Part shown: piece by piece, positions 39,847 through 50,225 of the stretch
Numbering within the stretch: the stretch's first letter is position 1
Layout: each line of letters begins with the position of its first letter
Source: Pipra filicauda
Lineage: Eukaryota; Chordata; Aves; Passeriformes; Pipridae
Direction of reading: 5' to 3'
DNA length: 64,000 nucleotides
NCBI RefSeq assembly: GCF_003945595.2
Contig: NW_024105098.1
Location: 186,001 to 250,000, forward strand
Notes under the pieces: model-generated
What the model was told of the DNA's origin: nothing
Database searches by the model: none
What the model saw: only the letters and a program-made list of their open reading frames with translations
Made by a program: the position numbers and the translations under genes

Positions 39847-42570
39847 AGAACCTACACCACATTTGAGGCAAACTTATTCCAAAATAAATAATTTTTATTA
39901 TAGAAGAGTGTCCACCCTGGGAACTATTATAATACACTTCACTATATTGCAAAGCACAAACTAGAAAGAATAATAGTTTTATTTTAAACAATATCCAGCC
40001 CGTGTGGACTCATTTTATTTCAGGCCACTTCCATTGTAAGAATAGTATTAGACAGTTTGTTTCTGTTCAGAGATTCTTATCTTGGTGTTCTCAAAAGCTG
40101 TTTTCCAAGAGGTTGCCAAAAGGACAGATATGTGGACGGCTTTAATATTCTGGCTGGAAGGAGAAATCTTTCTTCTTCCGTTTCCTCAACAGTACAGCTT
40201 TCCCTTGAGTTTGTTTGGTCCACAAAGAATCTTAAGCACTGTTAGGAAGTGCTTGTCCAGTTCCTATGGAAAATACAACTGTGTTGTGAAACAAGTGTTA
40301 GGGAAAATAACCTCTGGCTTAGTAAGTAGCCTCCTCATGAAACTTCTCATCAAATCTAGGAAACTAAGTTTGAAATAGTCATTTTTCTTGAAAAGAATGT
40401 TCCGTATTTCCATAAATTCAGCTCTTTCCATTTTAAACTAAGAATATTCCTCTAGCAGTTTTCAAAACAGGAAGAAAACGTTTTATTTCATTACAAATTA
40501 ATACTTTTTCAGTTAGAGATAGCAACATTAGAGCCAGGTTTTCATCAGAGCACAGTATAGGCACATCAGCTCCGCCTGAAAGAAGGGCAGAGACAAGGAT
40601 CTTGGATTGCAGCAGCTGCAGAATCCTGTATCATCAGCACGGACCCATTGCCCTGTCTGTGACAAAGCCTCAGCAAGGTGCCCTCTGTTGTATTGTAATC
40701 CCCTCTGCAGTGTAAGTAAGGTAGTTAATTGGTGATAAGCAAAACTTTACCAGCTTGAAGGAAAAAAAAGAGACATAAAACAGGTAATTAAAAGAAAAGG
40801 CCCCAGTGATATTAAACCTCCAACTGTTTTAACTGTACAATGAATGTATCAGAGGGAGAGATTAAAACTTGTGCAATTAAGGGAAAGTTGCTGTCAGTAC
40901 ATTCAGTTTCCCTCTTTTTCTGTGACACAGATTTTACAGGAAATAGGTAGTTGGGCTTCCTACAGCAGAGTGCACATTCTGTGTTTTTCTTCAGAACATG
41001 CAAAAATTGGCAGGACTGACTGGTCTTGCTTCAGTCCTATTTTACTGTCAGTGATGAATTCTTGGAATTCCTCCTGTTTCCATTCAACATCATCCAGGAG
41101 TTAGCAAACAGTACAATGAAGAAGGTAACATTGCATCCTCTCAGGGAGAGATGTGGAATTCTCTCCAGTAATTCTGGCTGTGAGCAGCTGATGACCATAA
41201 CCTCTCTTCCTCCTGACAGATGAGAATGAGGCAGGATTTTTTTATTGCAGCAGACATAAATGGAAGTACGAGCTGGGTGAATTGTAGTGACAGAGGGAGG
41301 AATTAGTTGACTGAAATTGTCAGTGTCTAGGAATCAAATCCAAGAAAAAATCTCCACAAGTTCAGTGTAACTCTGTTGCTTTTTCAACTGCACAGAGCTT
41401 TATGCTTATCTGTCATGTGAGACTTGGTGAAAGGGTTGTTGGGACTTCTGTGTTTATACTAAAATTGAGTAATATATTTTTATGGTGTTTAAAGTTTAAT
41501 TCTCTATTTCTGCTATGTATGGACTAGTAGGCTCAAACTGGCTTCGTTTTTTTCTCTTACTGTTCTTACAAGTCCATCCCAGCTGTCTGTAATACCAGTG
41601 TACTGCATCTGTACGTATTAAGCTTATTGCTGGGACTTTATATGAAAATTGAAGAGGCAGACAAGGCTGTGCCACCAGCTATCACTGATGCTCAGTGTAC
41701 AAATCAAGAAAAAGAATTAAGAGATTCATATACTATGGATAATGCCTTAAGTAGATCAAGCTTGAAATACATAAGCCCTCACAGCAGAGGCTGCTGGTCT
41801 ACAGTTATTTTCCCTGTGCGCCTGCATCAGGCTGAACTGATGATCCCTCTGAAGGTGGTCACTCCTTCATCTGGTGCAATTTAAAGTCACCACTATCAGG
41901 TACACTTTGGGTAGATCATTGGTCTTATCCTTCTGCTAAGTCATCCTGTGGCAAAGTTCAAAAAGGGACCAATGTGGCACCTAGGACTGAACAGCCCAGA
42001 AAAGAACTTGAAATTCAGTCTGGGCAAGCAGCCTCTCACTGCAGCCCTGGTGCTCTACATGGGCCCCACTGTTTTCATTGTAACCAAGAACTTGTTTGCC
42101 TGGTGGCATTTCAGCCTTTTCTCCTAATTTTCTTGTTGCTGTGGCCTAAAAATGCTTAACACTCAAGAGTTCCTTTTATAGTAATTTTCCTTTAATTATA
42201 AATGTTGTGGACTTCATTTTGGTCTTGCGATCTCCATGAAATTCCTTGTCCTCGTGCTCTCAAGTGTTGATTTGGTATCACTTATAAGGACTGTTTTGAT
42301 AAGATGCTGCCAATCACAATTGCTGTGATAAAACCAACTGTGGAAAATCCCTTTGGTTTGCAGCATCAACAGGTCTGTGAGTGCCTGGATCCAAAGCTGA
42401 GCACAGTGCCCAGTGTACAGGCAGCAGAGCAGGGAAATCCTTCATCTCTTGGTTCTGGGACATGCACAGAGGCAGCTGCAACGGGAACTTATTCCACTGA
42501 GCTAATTTTACAGTGCTCCAAATACTGAAAAATAAATTGGGGGTGGGGGGTTGTATTTCTGCACTTTTTC

Positions 42571-42584
42571 TTTTTTTTTTTTTT
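42571..42584 (+). repeat. T14 homopolymer
   Basis: Fourteen consecutive T, preceded about 30 bases upstream by the G-rich run GGGGGTGGGGGG. Confidence 0.9.
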
Positions 42585-43701
42585 CACATTAAGGGATTTC
42601 TAAACCAATGGCTTTTATTTGGTCAGAAAGTATTCAGATTTTTATTGGTCAGCTCTACAGCTCTTCTGCTACATTGCCTGTAGCAGAAACATCATCAAAA
42701 GAGCTGATGCTGTGAACACGAGGCAGAGGCTGTGATTATCCACAGCTTGGCTTTGCCAGTGAACTTCTTTTTAAAAAAAAATCCATTAAGCAGTACACTT
42801 CAAATTCCTTGCACTTTTCAGGTGGTTGACTTCTGTCTAAAGGCCTTCTAAGAACTGAATTCTGCACATTTCCACTTTAACTGCACATCTCTAAGCATAA
42901 TTACTATATAGGTAGTTTACTTTACAGCTTTCAGCTTATTCATTTCATTACATAACTTCTTAATTTGAAGTTTAAACAGGAAAGTGATTAGTCACTTTTG
43001 TGCATGTAACTCAGTTCTCATGAACTGCAGCATCCCTCCTTTGTCTGTTCACCATTTATGTTACAACATCAGCAAGGAAGGATGAATGCCTGTTCTAATT
43101 AGGTTTTTTTTTCTGGGGTATCCCACAGAGATCTCAAGTCAAAATCCTGTAAGCACATTTGCTTTAGAAAGCAATTTCCAAACTGAGTTGTCAGGTTTTT
43201 TTACAAAGATCAAGGAAACGATGGTATAAAACATTAAGAAACAGTGCATGTGTTAACAGGACATTTATATGTTTATATTCCCCAGTCCCAGTGGCAAAGA
43301 GACAAGGACCTTCCCCACGCATTCTGGCATTTACTGAAGAGCATAAAGATAAAACAATTATATTCCCAATAATATTTATGTTAATATGTATGATACAAAA
43401 TATCCAGGACAGCAAGCTTGGCCATAAGCTAATCTTAAGCTTCAAGTCACTGCAGAAAGTTACTGAGCTGTTTGTACTGAAATTATTCCAGCACCATTTT
43501 CTGACTGTCTAGATGACATGTTAGAGGTGTGGAGAGAGCCAACAACTTTGCTGGCTGCACTGCCTGCCTCCCGATGGGACATCGTGCTGTTTCTGAACAC
43601 ATCACACCAATGTCCCTGCCAGAAGCCAAGTGTTTGTTCTGAGGGGGTTTACAGAGCAAGGCTGAAAGGGTTACACTTGTTCCCTGCTAACAGGCATGTC
43701 C

Positions 43702-43732
43702 CAGTGGACAGCTGTGTCACAGTGGACAGCTG
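43702..43732 (+). repeat. 18-bp-period tandem duplication
   Basis: CAGTGGACAGCTG occurs at 43702-43714 and again at 43720-43732, with TGTCA between the copies, giving a period of 18 bp. Confidence 0.85.
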
Positions 43733-43924
43733 CTGCAGGAGACAGAGCTGGGGGGAAGTGAAATCTTGTAGAACCCAAGCTCCCCTTACATTTATTTAAT
43801 ACCCATGAACTAATGGGTAATAATGCTAATAATATGCTACCACCAAATAGACCTGTCCTTTCCATCAAGCCTAGACAGCATCATCTTGCAGCTGTTGCAG
43901 TGCAAGTAGGAAAACAAAGAGTTG

Positions 43925-44094
43925 AATGGGGAACAGCTGGTCACAGCACCAAGCCTGACAGAGTTCGAGAAGTGTTTGGACAATACTCTCAGGCACATGG
44001 TGTGACTCTTGGGAATGGGTGCAGGGCCAGGAGTTGGACTCAATGATCCCTGTGGGTCCCTTCCAGCTCAGCATGTTCTGTGATTCTCTGTGGA
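43925..44094 (+). mobile_element. CR1-type LINE fragment, 3' end
   Basis: It holds the same CR1 subfamily 3' segment as at 48.7 kb: CACAGCACCAAGCCTGACAG, then the GGACAATACTCTCAGG block, GTTGGACTCAATGATCCCTG, GGGTCCCTTCCAGCTC and a TTCTGTGATTCTC terminus. It is truncated at the 5' side; the start is approximate. No coding capacity remains. Confidence 0.85.
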
Positions 44095-47000
44095 CCCACA
44101 AACTTCTCCCTCAGTAGGATTAATACCTTAGAAACTATATATGTTTCAGCTGCAGTCCCAGCTCCTTGCTTAAACTTGTAGGCATTTGTGTGTTTGAGAG
44201 ATCAGTTAAGGTCTTTCCAATGTCACACATTCGAGTCTGGCATCTGCAGTCACTATATGGGAGCATCTATTTGTGGCTCTGAGAAGTTCAAATGTTGCTT
44301 ATCACAGGAGGTCTCAGAACACTGAGCTGCACATGGAGGCTCTTGGGGTGGGTCTGCATCGACCATACAGACACAGGTGTTTAGATCCACAGCATCCACA
44401 TGAGAAAAGGGAGCAGGATTATGACATAAATACATGGTGTGTCATGGTAGTTTGAACACTCAGATTTGGTCTCTGTGGCTGTTGAAGTTGGACTTCCCTT
44501 TGTTTAGGACAGCTCTTAGTGCCTTCACTGCTTTGGTTTCTGTCAGGGTTTCTAAGATTGTCTTTGGTAGACAGCAGACTTCTCCAGTGGCCCCCAAAAG
44601 TAGTGCAAGAGCCTGAAATCAGAACTAGTTTTGCCGAGTCTGATAGATTTTGGCACCGTTCAGTACCTGCTTCCCTGACTTAAATGGAACCGTGCTGCAC
44701 TCAGGGGGCAGAGATCACCTCTCTGGCCGTGAGAGCTCTGTGGTGGTGTGGCTAACCTACAGCATTAGAACTGAAGCCAGAGAGCCCTTAAAGCAGCGCT
44801 TACAAACTGCTCCAGGTCTCCATCTAGGAATACAAGTATCATAGGAAAACGGTGTGAGAGTGCTGCCACTCCTCGCAAACGTGCAGGGCTGGCAACGGCC
44901 ACCCTGCTGCAACAGCAGTGGGTGAGCAAAACCAGTCTGGATTAGCAAAACAGGAGTTCTACACGTCACTGTAGGTCTGAGCATTGATATTACAGGCCAA
45001 GGGCTACAGTCTATGATTCCTGACTCCTCCCTCAGTATATTGTGCACACACACAGCAGCAAAGCAAATGAGTATCATGTGCCCAGTGTTCCTGAAGGAGC
45101 CGGGGAAAGAAAAACAAAAACAACTGGAGTGGGATAACCAGTGGTTTGTTTTAACCTGTTTGGGGAAACAGGGAGTTTATCCTTTGGAAACAAAGTAAAT
45201 ACACTCTTTTTTTCCATAATGGTGAGCAGTAGAACTTTTAACTAAAGGTGTCTTTATTGAGGTATTTCTTAGGGTTTGCAAGTGTTTAAAGAGGATTTTT
45301 TGTAGCGCTTCGGTTAACTAAGTTATACTAATTGACAGCAAAGTAGTGTAACTTCTGAGTCAAGAAGCCTTTAGACTTCCCTTGCCTAATAGAGCTACTA
45401 TTTATTTATTAGGCTCTGAGATAAGTACTTCATTGAGGTTTTGGTAGCAGAGGTTGTACGTGATTTACGTGTTTCCTACTGTTGTTTTCTCATGGGAGCT
45501 TTTCTGTGATAAGCTGTACTCTCACTATATCTGAGTTTGTCCTCAGCTCAGTATTAACTCAGATGTTGCTCTTCATCTGACTTCTAACTGCAAATACACA
45601 AACTTTTACCTCTGGCACGTGTTAGCAGTTTACACCCAGGCTATAGGACCCATCCCATCATACAGGTCTAAGCTCAGCCTGAGTGCTGCTTGCTCTCACT
45701 GGTGGTAACTGTGGATGCAGGCTAAGCTGTCTGAAGGCTCAGTCCTCGTGCCTGCACTTTGCCATTGCTTGGGAAGAGTAGGAAGGGGACAGGCTGCCAT
45801 GGTGGGGACCAAAGCAATGCCCTCAGAAGTCCCAGGTGAACACAGTATTATGTGCTTTGTGCACCACCAGAATGGCTTTGTCATAGAACAGCTTACTCCA
45901 AGTCAAGCCAAAGCCACTACTCTCAGCTTCTCTGCAAGGAAGGCATATAGCCTCTGGGGGATATAAAGCAGAATATTTTAGTAAACTTTAAGGTAAATAT
46001 TTAGTCATCCTTAGGCATCCTATGGCCAGAAGCAAGCGATGGTAAAGTACTTTTCAACTGCATTTGCAAAATTTGTGTCTATTTCTTGTTATCTGTAAGA
46101 AGATCTCTAATCCTTGTATCTCAGTCCTAGCAATGTCTTACAGTGAATAAATCATGAGTGCTGGCTTACCTGGCAAGGTGTCTGTTGCCCAGGAAAGTGG
46201 CCGAGTGTAGATCAAGCTTAGGTTGCTTAACTGGCCTGACCTCAGTCTGATTTATTTTGTAGTGAGAATTCTAAGTTAATGCCTTCACAAACACAGGGAA
46301 TATATTATAGACAATAGACCTTTCAAACACACCTGAAGGGACTTAGTCCTGTGAAAATCACTGAAAATCAGTGGAACTTATTCTCCTAGATCAACTGTAT
46401 TCCTGTGAAAGTGCCAAATATAATCCTTCAGTTTGCTTGTATGAGAAGAGTGTTCTCCTCAGTCTGACACAGATCAGGAGTGGAAGGATGCAAAGGATTA
46501 GATAGACACCAGAGCATCAGAGAACTTTTTCAGTGGGCTGTGGGGGGATCTTCTGTTTGCATTTGCCTAGAAGAATGCAGAGAGAAAATGCACCTCCTCT
46601 AGTGCACAGGTTAGAGATAAATATACAACTTTTTTTTTTCCCTCTAAAATGCTGTCTACATAAGCATTTAGATTTTAGGCATCTTGATGATTGCAGAGTG
46701 TCAGTCTCACTGTTTCACAGGAAACAAAGCTTTGCTCCTGGAGCTAGGCAGACTTACTGTGATGAATCCCAGATGAGACGTAGGAAAGCCTAGGCAGGTC
46801 TGGCCTGAGAGTGGAAAATTCAGCTTGGAAAGGTGGATAATGGCTAAAGGCATGGTGCAAGGGAACTCAGACAATAAGCAGGCAGTTACAGCAGGTAACA
46901 GGAGGTATCAGTAACAACTTGTATTTTTCAGATTTCTCACCTCTTTCCACTGCTGTTTCCAATGGAAGGGCCAGGGGAAGTGTAGATCTTGCTATTTTCA

Positions 47001-48541
47001 CTCTGCTATTTTCTTCTCTTGTCTAAGAAACACGCTGGCCTAAACTAGCACTGATGTGGTACTTGATGTTTAACTCCCCATGCAATGGAGAATTGCTCTA
47101 TCATTGTCTTCAGTGGCATTTTACCTTGAGTATCAGTAGAGATTGATTTAAATATTTGCTTAAGCGATCAGCTTAGGTGAGTCGCACCTGTAAGCACCTT
47201 TGAAATACCAGCGTTTCAGGGCAGCATATAGAATTATCAGGGAAGGATTCCAAAGCATTTCAGTAAAAATAAAATCATTGACCCCAGAGCTTTGGGTTTG
47301 CAGTTTTTCCTAGGCAGGATGTCTGCTACTTGTGTGGGTGGGAGTAAACCAGAAGGGCGTAGGCCTTCCCTATATTTCCAGCAAGTTCCCCATCCCCCAC
47401 TTTTAGATGGAAGGTGCTGCACTAAAGAAAACAGCACATTTTCAGCCACTAACTCTGTATTTTCCTTTGTGGTCTGTTTATCTTACATGGATTGTATTTT
47501 AGTATGGTCTTTTACAAACTAACAGGCACTATACTTACCACAAATATAAATCAGTTACTAAATATGTCCATCTATATAACTAATGAAAAGGGCAAAAGTA
47601 TTTTATACCTTAGAGTTTAAAACAATTCATAGCTTGTGTAACTGGAAATATCTGGAAATATCTTAATGGCTGATTTCTTCGTAGTTCTGGCATTTCTAAA
47701 TATTTATATGTTTATAACTGCAGGCAAACACATTGCAATCCTCGAATTTGCTCTGTGTTTTTTATGCTGCAGTGTATAGTGCAACCATGTATGCAAACCT
47801 CATGTATACGACCATATTTCCCAAATCAAAATAGAAATTTCAAACCTGTAAATTAGGTTTATACTGTGCTTCTGAATGTAGCTGAACTTTGTGCATAAGA
47901 ATGACATCATTGTTTCTGGAGTAACTAGCCTACATGAGAGGATGGGAATCAGAAGCAGACTTTTAAGAGGAAAATATCAAACAAAATAAATGGTTTGAAC
48001 ACAATATATGATGCTTTTGGGTGCTATAAACATTTTATCGTTTCTTGTTTGGGAAGAACTGCATAACTCACTGGGGCTCCATAACTTGTGAGTAATGCAG
48101 CCATCTCAAAATCTAGCAGATTTATCAGTCGTGGTGTTCAAATGAAAACCTGGGATCTCATTTCCTCCTCAGCCCTTATAAATTTGACCCAGCGTTTAAC
48201 AATGACCCATCTGCATGTGTTCCCTTACATTTACATAAGGCACAACTTGGATTAAAAAATGTAACCCGATGGAATAATTCAGTGCCAGAGCGCTAAGATC
48301 TAGCTGTAACTTCTATTTTAAAGAGCCCCAGAAACTTGGAAAACTTTCTCCAATAGCAGTAATTACAGGAGAATAGGGCATTTCAGTTAGAGATTTTTGG
48401 CTAGAAGTTAACAATTGTTCGTATTACTCTGCATAGACAATAACTCATGTCTCGAAGTGGCAGCATGACTGCCACTACACTGAGCCTCACTCAGTGACAT
48501 GGGGCCATATTTCATCCTCCATTTACAGGCAGCAGAGAGAG
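44095..48541. other. Intergenic; no gene recognised
   Basis: AT-rich sequence between two CR1 fragments, with a T10 run at 46630-46639 and a 10-bp direct repeat of TGGAAATATC at 47643. No exon of a known protein is visible. Confidence 0.6.
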
Positions 48542-48553
48542 GCACCAGATGGC
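48542..48553 (+). promoter_or_regulatory. CTCF-like motif, forward
   Basis: GCACCAGATGGC followed by G fits the CTCF core CCASYAGRKGGC at 11 of 12 positions. The extended core CACCAG-AT-GGCG is also good. It lies about 1.65 kb upstream of HS6ST1 and faces a second motif 20 bases away. Confidence 0.45.
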
Positions 48554-48572
48554 GATTTTCGGGGCTTGCCTG

Positions 48573-48584
48573 GACACCTGGTGG
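48573..48584 (-). promoter_or_regulatory. CTCF-like motif, reverse
   Basis: Read on the minus strand this is CCACCAGGTGTC, which fits the CTCF core at 11 of 12 positions. Together with the forward motif at 48542 it makes a convergent pair next to the HS6ST1 promoter. A few such matches are expected by chance in 64 kb; two within 45 bases is less expected. Confidence 0.4.
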
Positions 48585-48654
48585 CAGAGCCCCCCATCTG
48601 CCTTTACGCGCCGTGCTGACAGAGCAGCCGCGGGACCCTGCTTGCCCCTGCCGC

Positions 48655-48838
48655 AGAAGGCTGCCCAGGGCAGTGGTCACAGCACTGAGCCTGACAGAGC
48701 TCGAGAAGCATCTGGACAATACTCTCAGGTACACGGTGTGATTCTTGGGAATGGTCCTGCGAAGGGCCAGGAGCTGGACTCGATGATTCTTGTGGGTCCC
48801 TTCAAACTCGGCATGTTCTGTTATTCTGTGATTCCGTG
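48655..48838 (+). mobile_element. CR1-type LINE fragment, 3' end
   Basis: The segment runs from GGCTGCCCAGGGCAGTGG through GGAGCTGGACTCGATGATTC to a terminus ending TTCTGTGATTCC, the usual 3' end of avian CR1. It matches the copy at 43.9 kb almost base for base over much of its length (for example around CTCGAGAAG and GGACAATACTCTCAGG). The copy is severely 5'-truncated with no intact ORF. It sits about 600 bases before the HS6ST1 CpG island. The 5' boundary is approximate. Confidence 0.8.
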
Positions 48839-49399
48839 ACTCCGCTCCAGTAAGGTGATGCCGGGCTCTAAGCACGCCCGCCGGGCTCTGCGGGTCCGTA
48901 TTGCACTGATCCTTGCAGCAGCATCTTCCCTGCTAAGTGCTGCCCTGCAGAGGAGATCGCTGTAAGCCGGCTGCGTGCCTGGCACTTCCTGGCACTCCCA
49001 ACGCTTTGCTTCATTTGGGAGACTTGTATTGCAAACGAACCCCGCAGCAGCCGCGCTGCTGGATGGAGCCTGCCCGGCCGAGAGCACAAAGCATTCGCTG
49101 AGAAAGTTTGCTGTAAATAACACCTCTCTTGTTTTTTGCCTCAGCTTCACCTATTATTATTATTATTATTTACACATTCTGTGGCTGTCGGTGTGCCCAG
49201 GCTTCTTCCTGCTCACAGCCATCATCACCCTCTGTGTGGCCAGAGCATTTTCCTGTTACATCCAGTTGCGACATTGCAACTATAGGCTTGCGGTGGCCCA
49301 TGTGGCGGCGGCAGCAGCAGACACATGTGGGGAGACCCACTCCCATTCCCATGCACGTTTTCTCGTTACTAACATTGTTGTTACAAAAGGGGAGTAGAA
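48839..49399. other. CpG island shore upstream of HS6ST1
   Basis: CpG density is intermediate between the last CR1 fragment and the island. The 10-mer GCCGGGCTCT is repeated at 48860 and 48880, and a forkhead-like TGTAAATAACA lies near 49,111. A (TAT)n microsatellite follows at 49152-49171. No gene is seen. Confidence 0.6.
49152..49171 (+). repeat. (TAT)n trinucleotide microsatellite
   Basis: About six and a half uninterrupted TAT units, roughly 1 kb upstream of the HS6ST1 start. Confidence 0.9.
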
Positions 49400-49419
49400 A
49401 TCTAGCCCCCGAGGACGCC

Positions 49420-49440
49420 GAGTCCCGCTTTTCGGGATTC
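49420..49440. other. Short hairpin at upstream edge of CpG island
   Basis: The arms GAGTCCCG and CGGGATTC form an 8-pair stem (one G-T wobble) around the loop CTTTT. It is a DNA inverted repeat of unknown role at the point where the composition switches to island type. It may be chance. Confidence 0.45.
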
Positions 49441-49454
49441 GTTTTACGGCGGCA

Positions 49455-49462
49455 CATAAAAG
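49455..49462 (+). promoter_or_regulatory. Possible weak TATA-like element
   Basis: The sequence CATAAAAG lies at the 5' edge of the CpG island, about 740 bases before the HS6ST1 start. It resembles a variant TATA box, and a start about 30 bases downstream would fall near 49,490. CpG-island promoters are usually TATA-less, so this is a weak call. Confidence 0.2.
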
Positions 49463-49655
49463 ACTGTGTGGAAGCGCTGAGAGCCGAGCGCCTCAGCGAG
49501 CCGCGGCCGCCTCGCAGCCCGGCCGGCTCTGCAGCGCCGGGGCTTTCAGCGAGGGCCCGAGCAGCGCCGGCCGCGGAGCGTTCCCGGCGGCCGAGCCGGG
49601 AGCCGCGGGCGGGCTGTGCCGCGGGCGGAGCCGCGGCCGGTGCGAGCGGGCCCGC

Positions 49656-49685
49656 GGGCGCGGGGCGGTGCGGGGCGGTGCGGGG
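49656..49685 (+). promoter_or_regulatory. GC-box tandem repeat with G-quadruplex potential
   Basis: The 10-base unit CGGGGCGGTG occurs twice (49661-49680) and is followed by a partial third copy (CGGGGCGCGG). Each copy carries a GGGGCGG core of the Sp1/KLF type. Runs of G at 49656, 49662, 49672 and 49682, spaced by 3, 6 and 6 bases, also fit the quadruplex pattern. Confidence 0.6.
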
Positions 49686-49698
49686 CGCGGCGCTGTGC

Positions 49699-49857
49699 AT
49701 GCCGGGCGCGGGCGGCGCGGGCAGGAAGCGCTTTGCCGGCCGAGCCGAGCCGAGCCGAGCCCGGGCGCAGCCGGCGGCGGGGGCGGGCACAGCCGCGCCG
49801 GTGCCGCGGGGGCTGGGGCACGGCGGAGGCAGCGCCGGGATGGGGGTGGCTTCCTGA
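49699..49857 (+). other. Candidate 52-codon upstream ORF in HS6ST1 leader
   Basis: The ATG at 49699 opens a 52-codon frame rich in Ala, Gly, Arg and Pro (starts MPGAGGAGRKRF, ends MGVAS) with TGA at 49855-49857. It would be a non-overlapping upstream ORF if transcription begins before 49,699, which is not shown. The composition is what GC-rich DNA gives by default, so peptide function is unlikely; any role would be in translation control. Confidence 0.3.
49741..49760 (+). repeat. (CGAGC)4 pentanucleotide repeat in CpG island
   Basis: Four perfect tandem copies of CGAGC lie in the candidate HS6ST1 leader, inside the 52-codon upstream ORF. A 5-bp unit would shift that upstream frame if the copy number varied. 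Confidence 0.85.
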
Positions 49858-49862
49858 AGCGC

Positions 49863-49884
49863 GGGGAGGGAGGGCGGGAGGGGG
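49863..49884 (+). promoter_or_regulatory. Strong G-quadruplex motif in HS6ST1 leader/promoter
   Basis: Five G runs (4, 3, 3, 3 and 5 Gs) are separated by single-base loops A, A, C and A. This is close to the ideal for a stable parallel quadruplex. It lies on the sense strand about 313 bases before the first HS6ST1 ATG, so it could form in the mRNA leader as well as in promoter DNA. Confidence 0.7.
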
Positions 49885-50186
49885 CTGGTTCTGCGTTTCG
49901 GTCCCTCTCCGCCCCCCTCCTGCCCCTCTCTCCCAAGTTCGCCGCTGTGCCGCGGCGCCTCCGGAGCGGCTGGCTGCGGGCTGCCCCTGCCCCGCTCCCG
50001 GCGCTGCCCGCGGCGGGGCGGGCGGGGACAGCGGCGAGCCGAGGCGACCCAGGGAGCGGCCCGCCGCCCCCGGGGAAGGCTCTGCTCCGGGGAGCAGCGG
50101 GGGGAGGCGGCTGGCACAGACGCCGGAGCTCCGCCGCCCGCCCCCCGGCACCGCCGCCGTCTGCCCAGCGCCGGCAGCCCCGGGAG

Positions 50187-50225
50187 ATGGTGACACATGA
50201 AGCGTGCGGGAAGGACCATGGTTGA
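50187..50225 (+). other. Upstream ORF (12 codons) overlapping both HS6ST1 start codons
   Basis: The ATG at 50187 has a favourable context (G at -3, G at +4) and opens a frame reading MVTHEACGKDHG, stopping at TGA 50223-50225. It lies in the +1 frame relative to HS6ST1. It begins 10 bases before the first HS6ST1 ATG and ends 5 bases after the second ATG (50218-50220). Scanning ribosomes should meet it first if the mRNA leader includes it. The stop is produced by the HS6ST1 codons ATG GTT GAG themselves. That it represses HS6ST1 translation is inference. Confidence 0.6.

Larger units (their letters stand above)
34896..43924. other. Intergenic; no gene recognised
   Basis: No known exon is found. 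Items noted: a 13-bp tandem duplication at 35133, an unidentified 60-codon frame at 35507, a G-quadruplex motif at 39820, a G-rich run then T14 at 42541-42584, and an 18-bp tandem duplication at 43702. Nothing else could be supported. Confidence 0.6.

Noticed and set aside
48408..49150. Minus-strand frames of 155 and 109 codons
   Set aside because: They run antisense through the CR1 fragment and CpG shore; the peptide is antisense CR1 plus GC-rich filler.
49129..50225. Long + strand frames in the CpG island upstream of HS6ST1 (242, 194 and 185 codons)
   Set aside because: Two begin only at GTG, all are low-complexity, and they are out of frame with HS6ST1. Only the ATG-initiated sub-frames at 49699 and 50187 were kept, as upstream ORF candidates.
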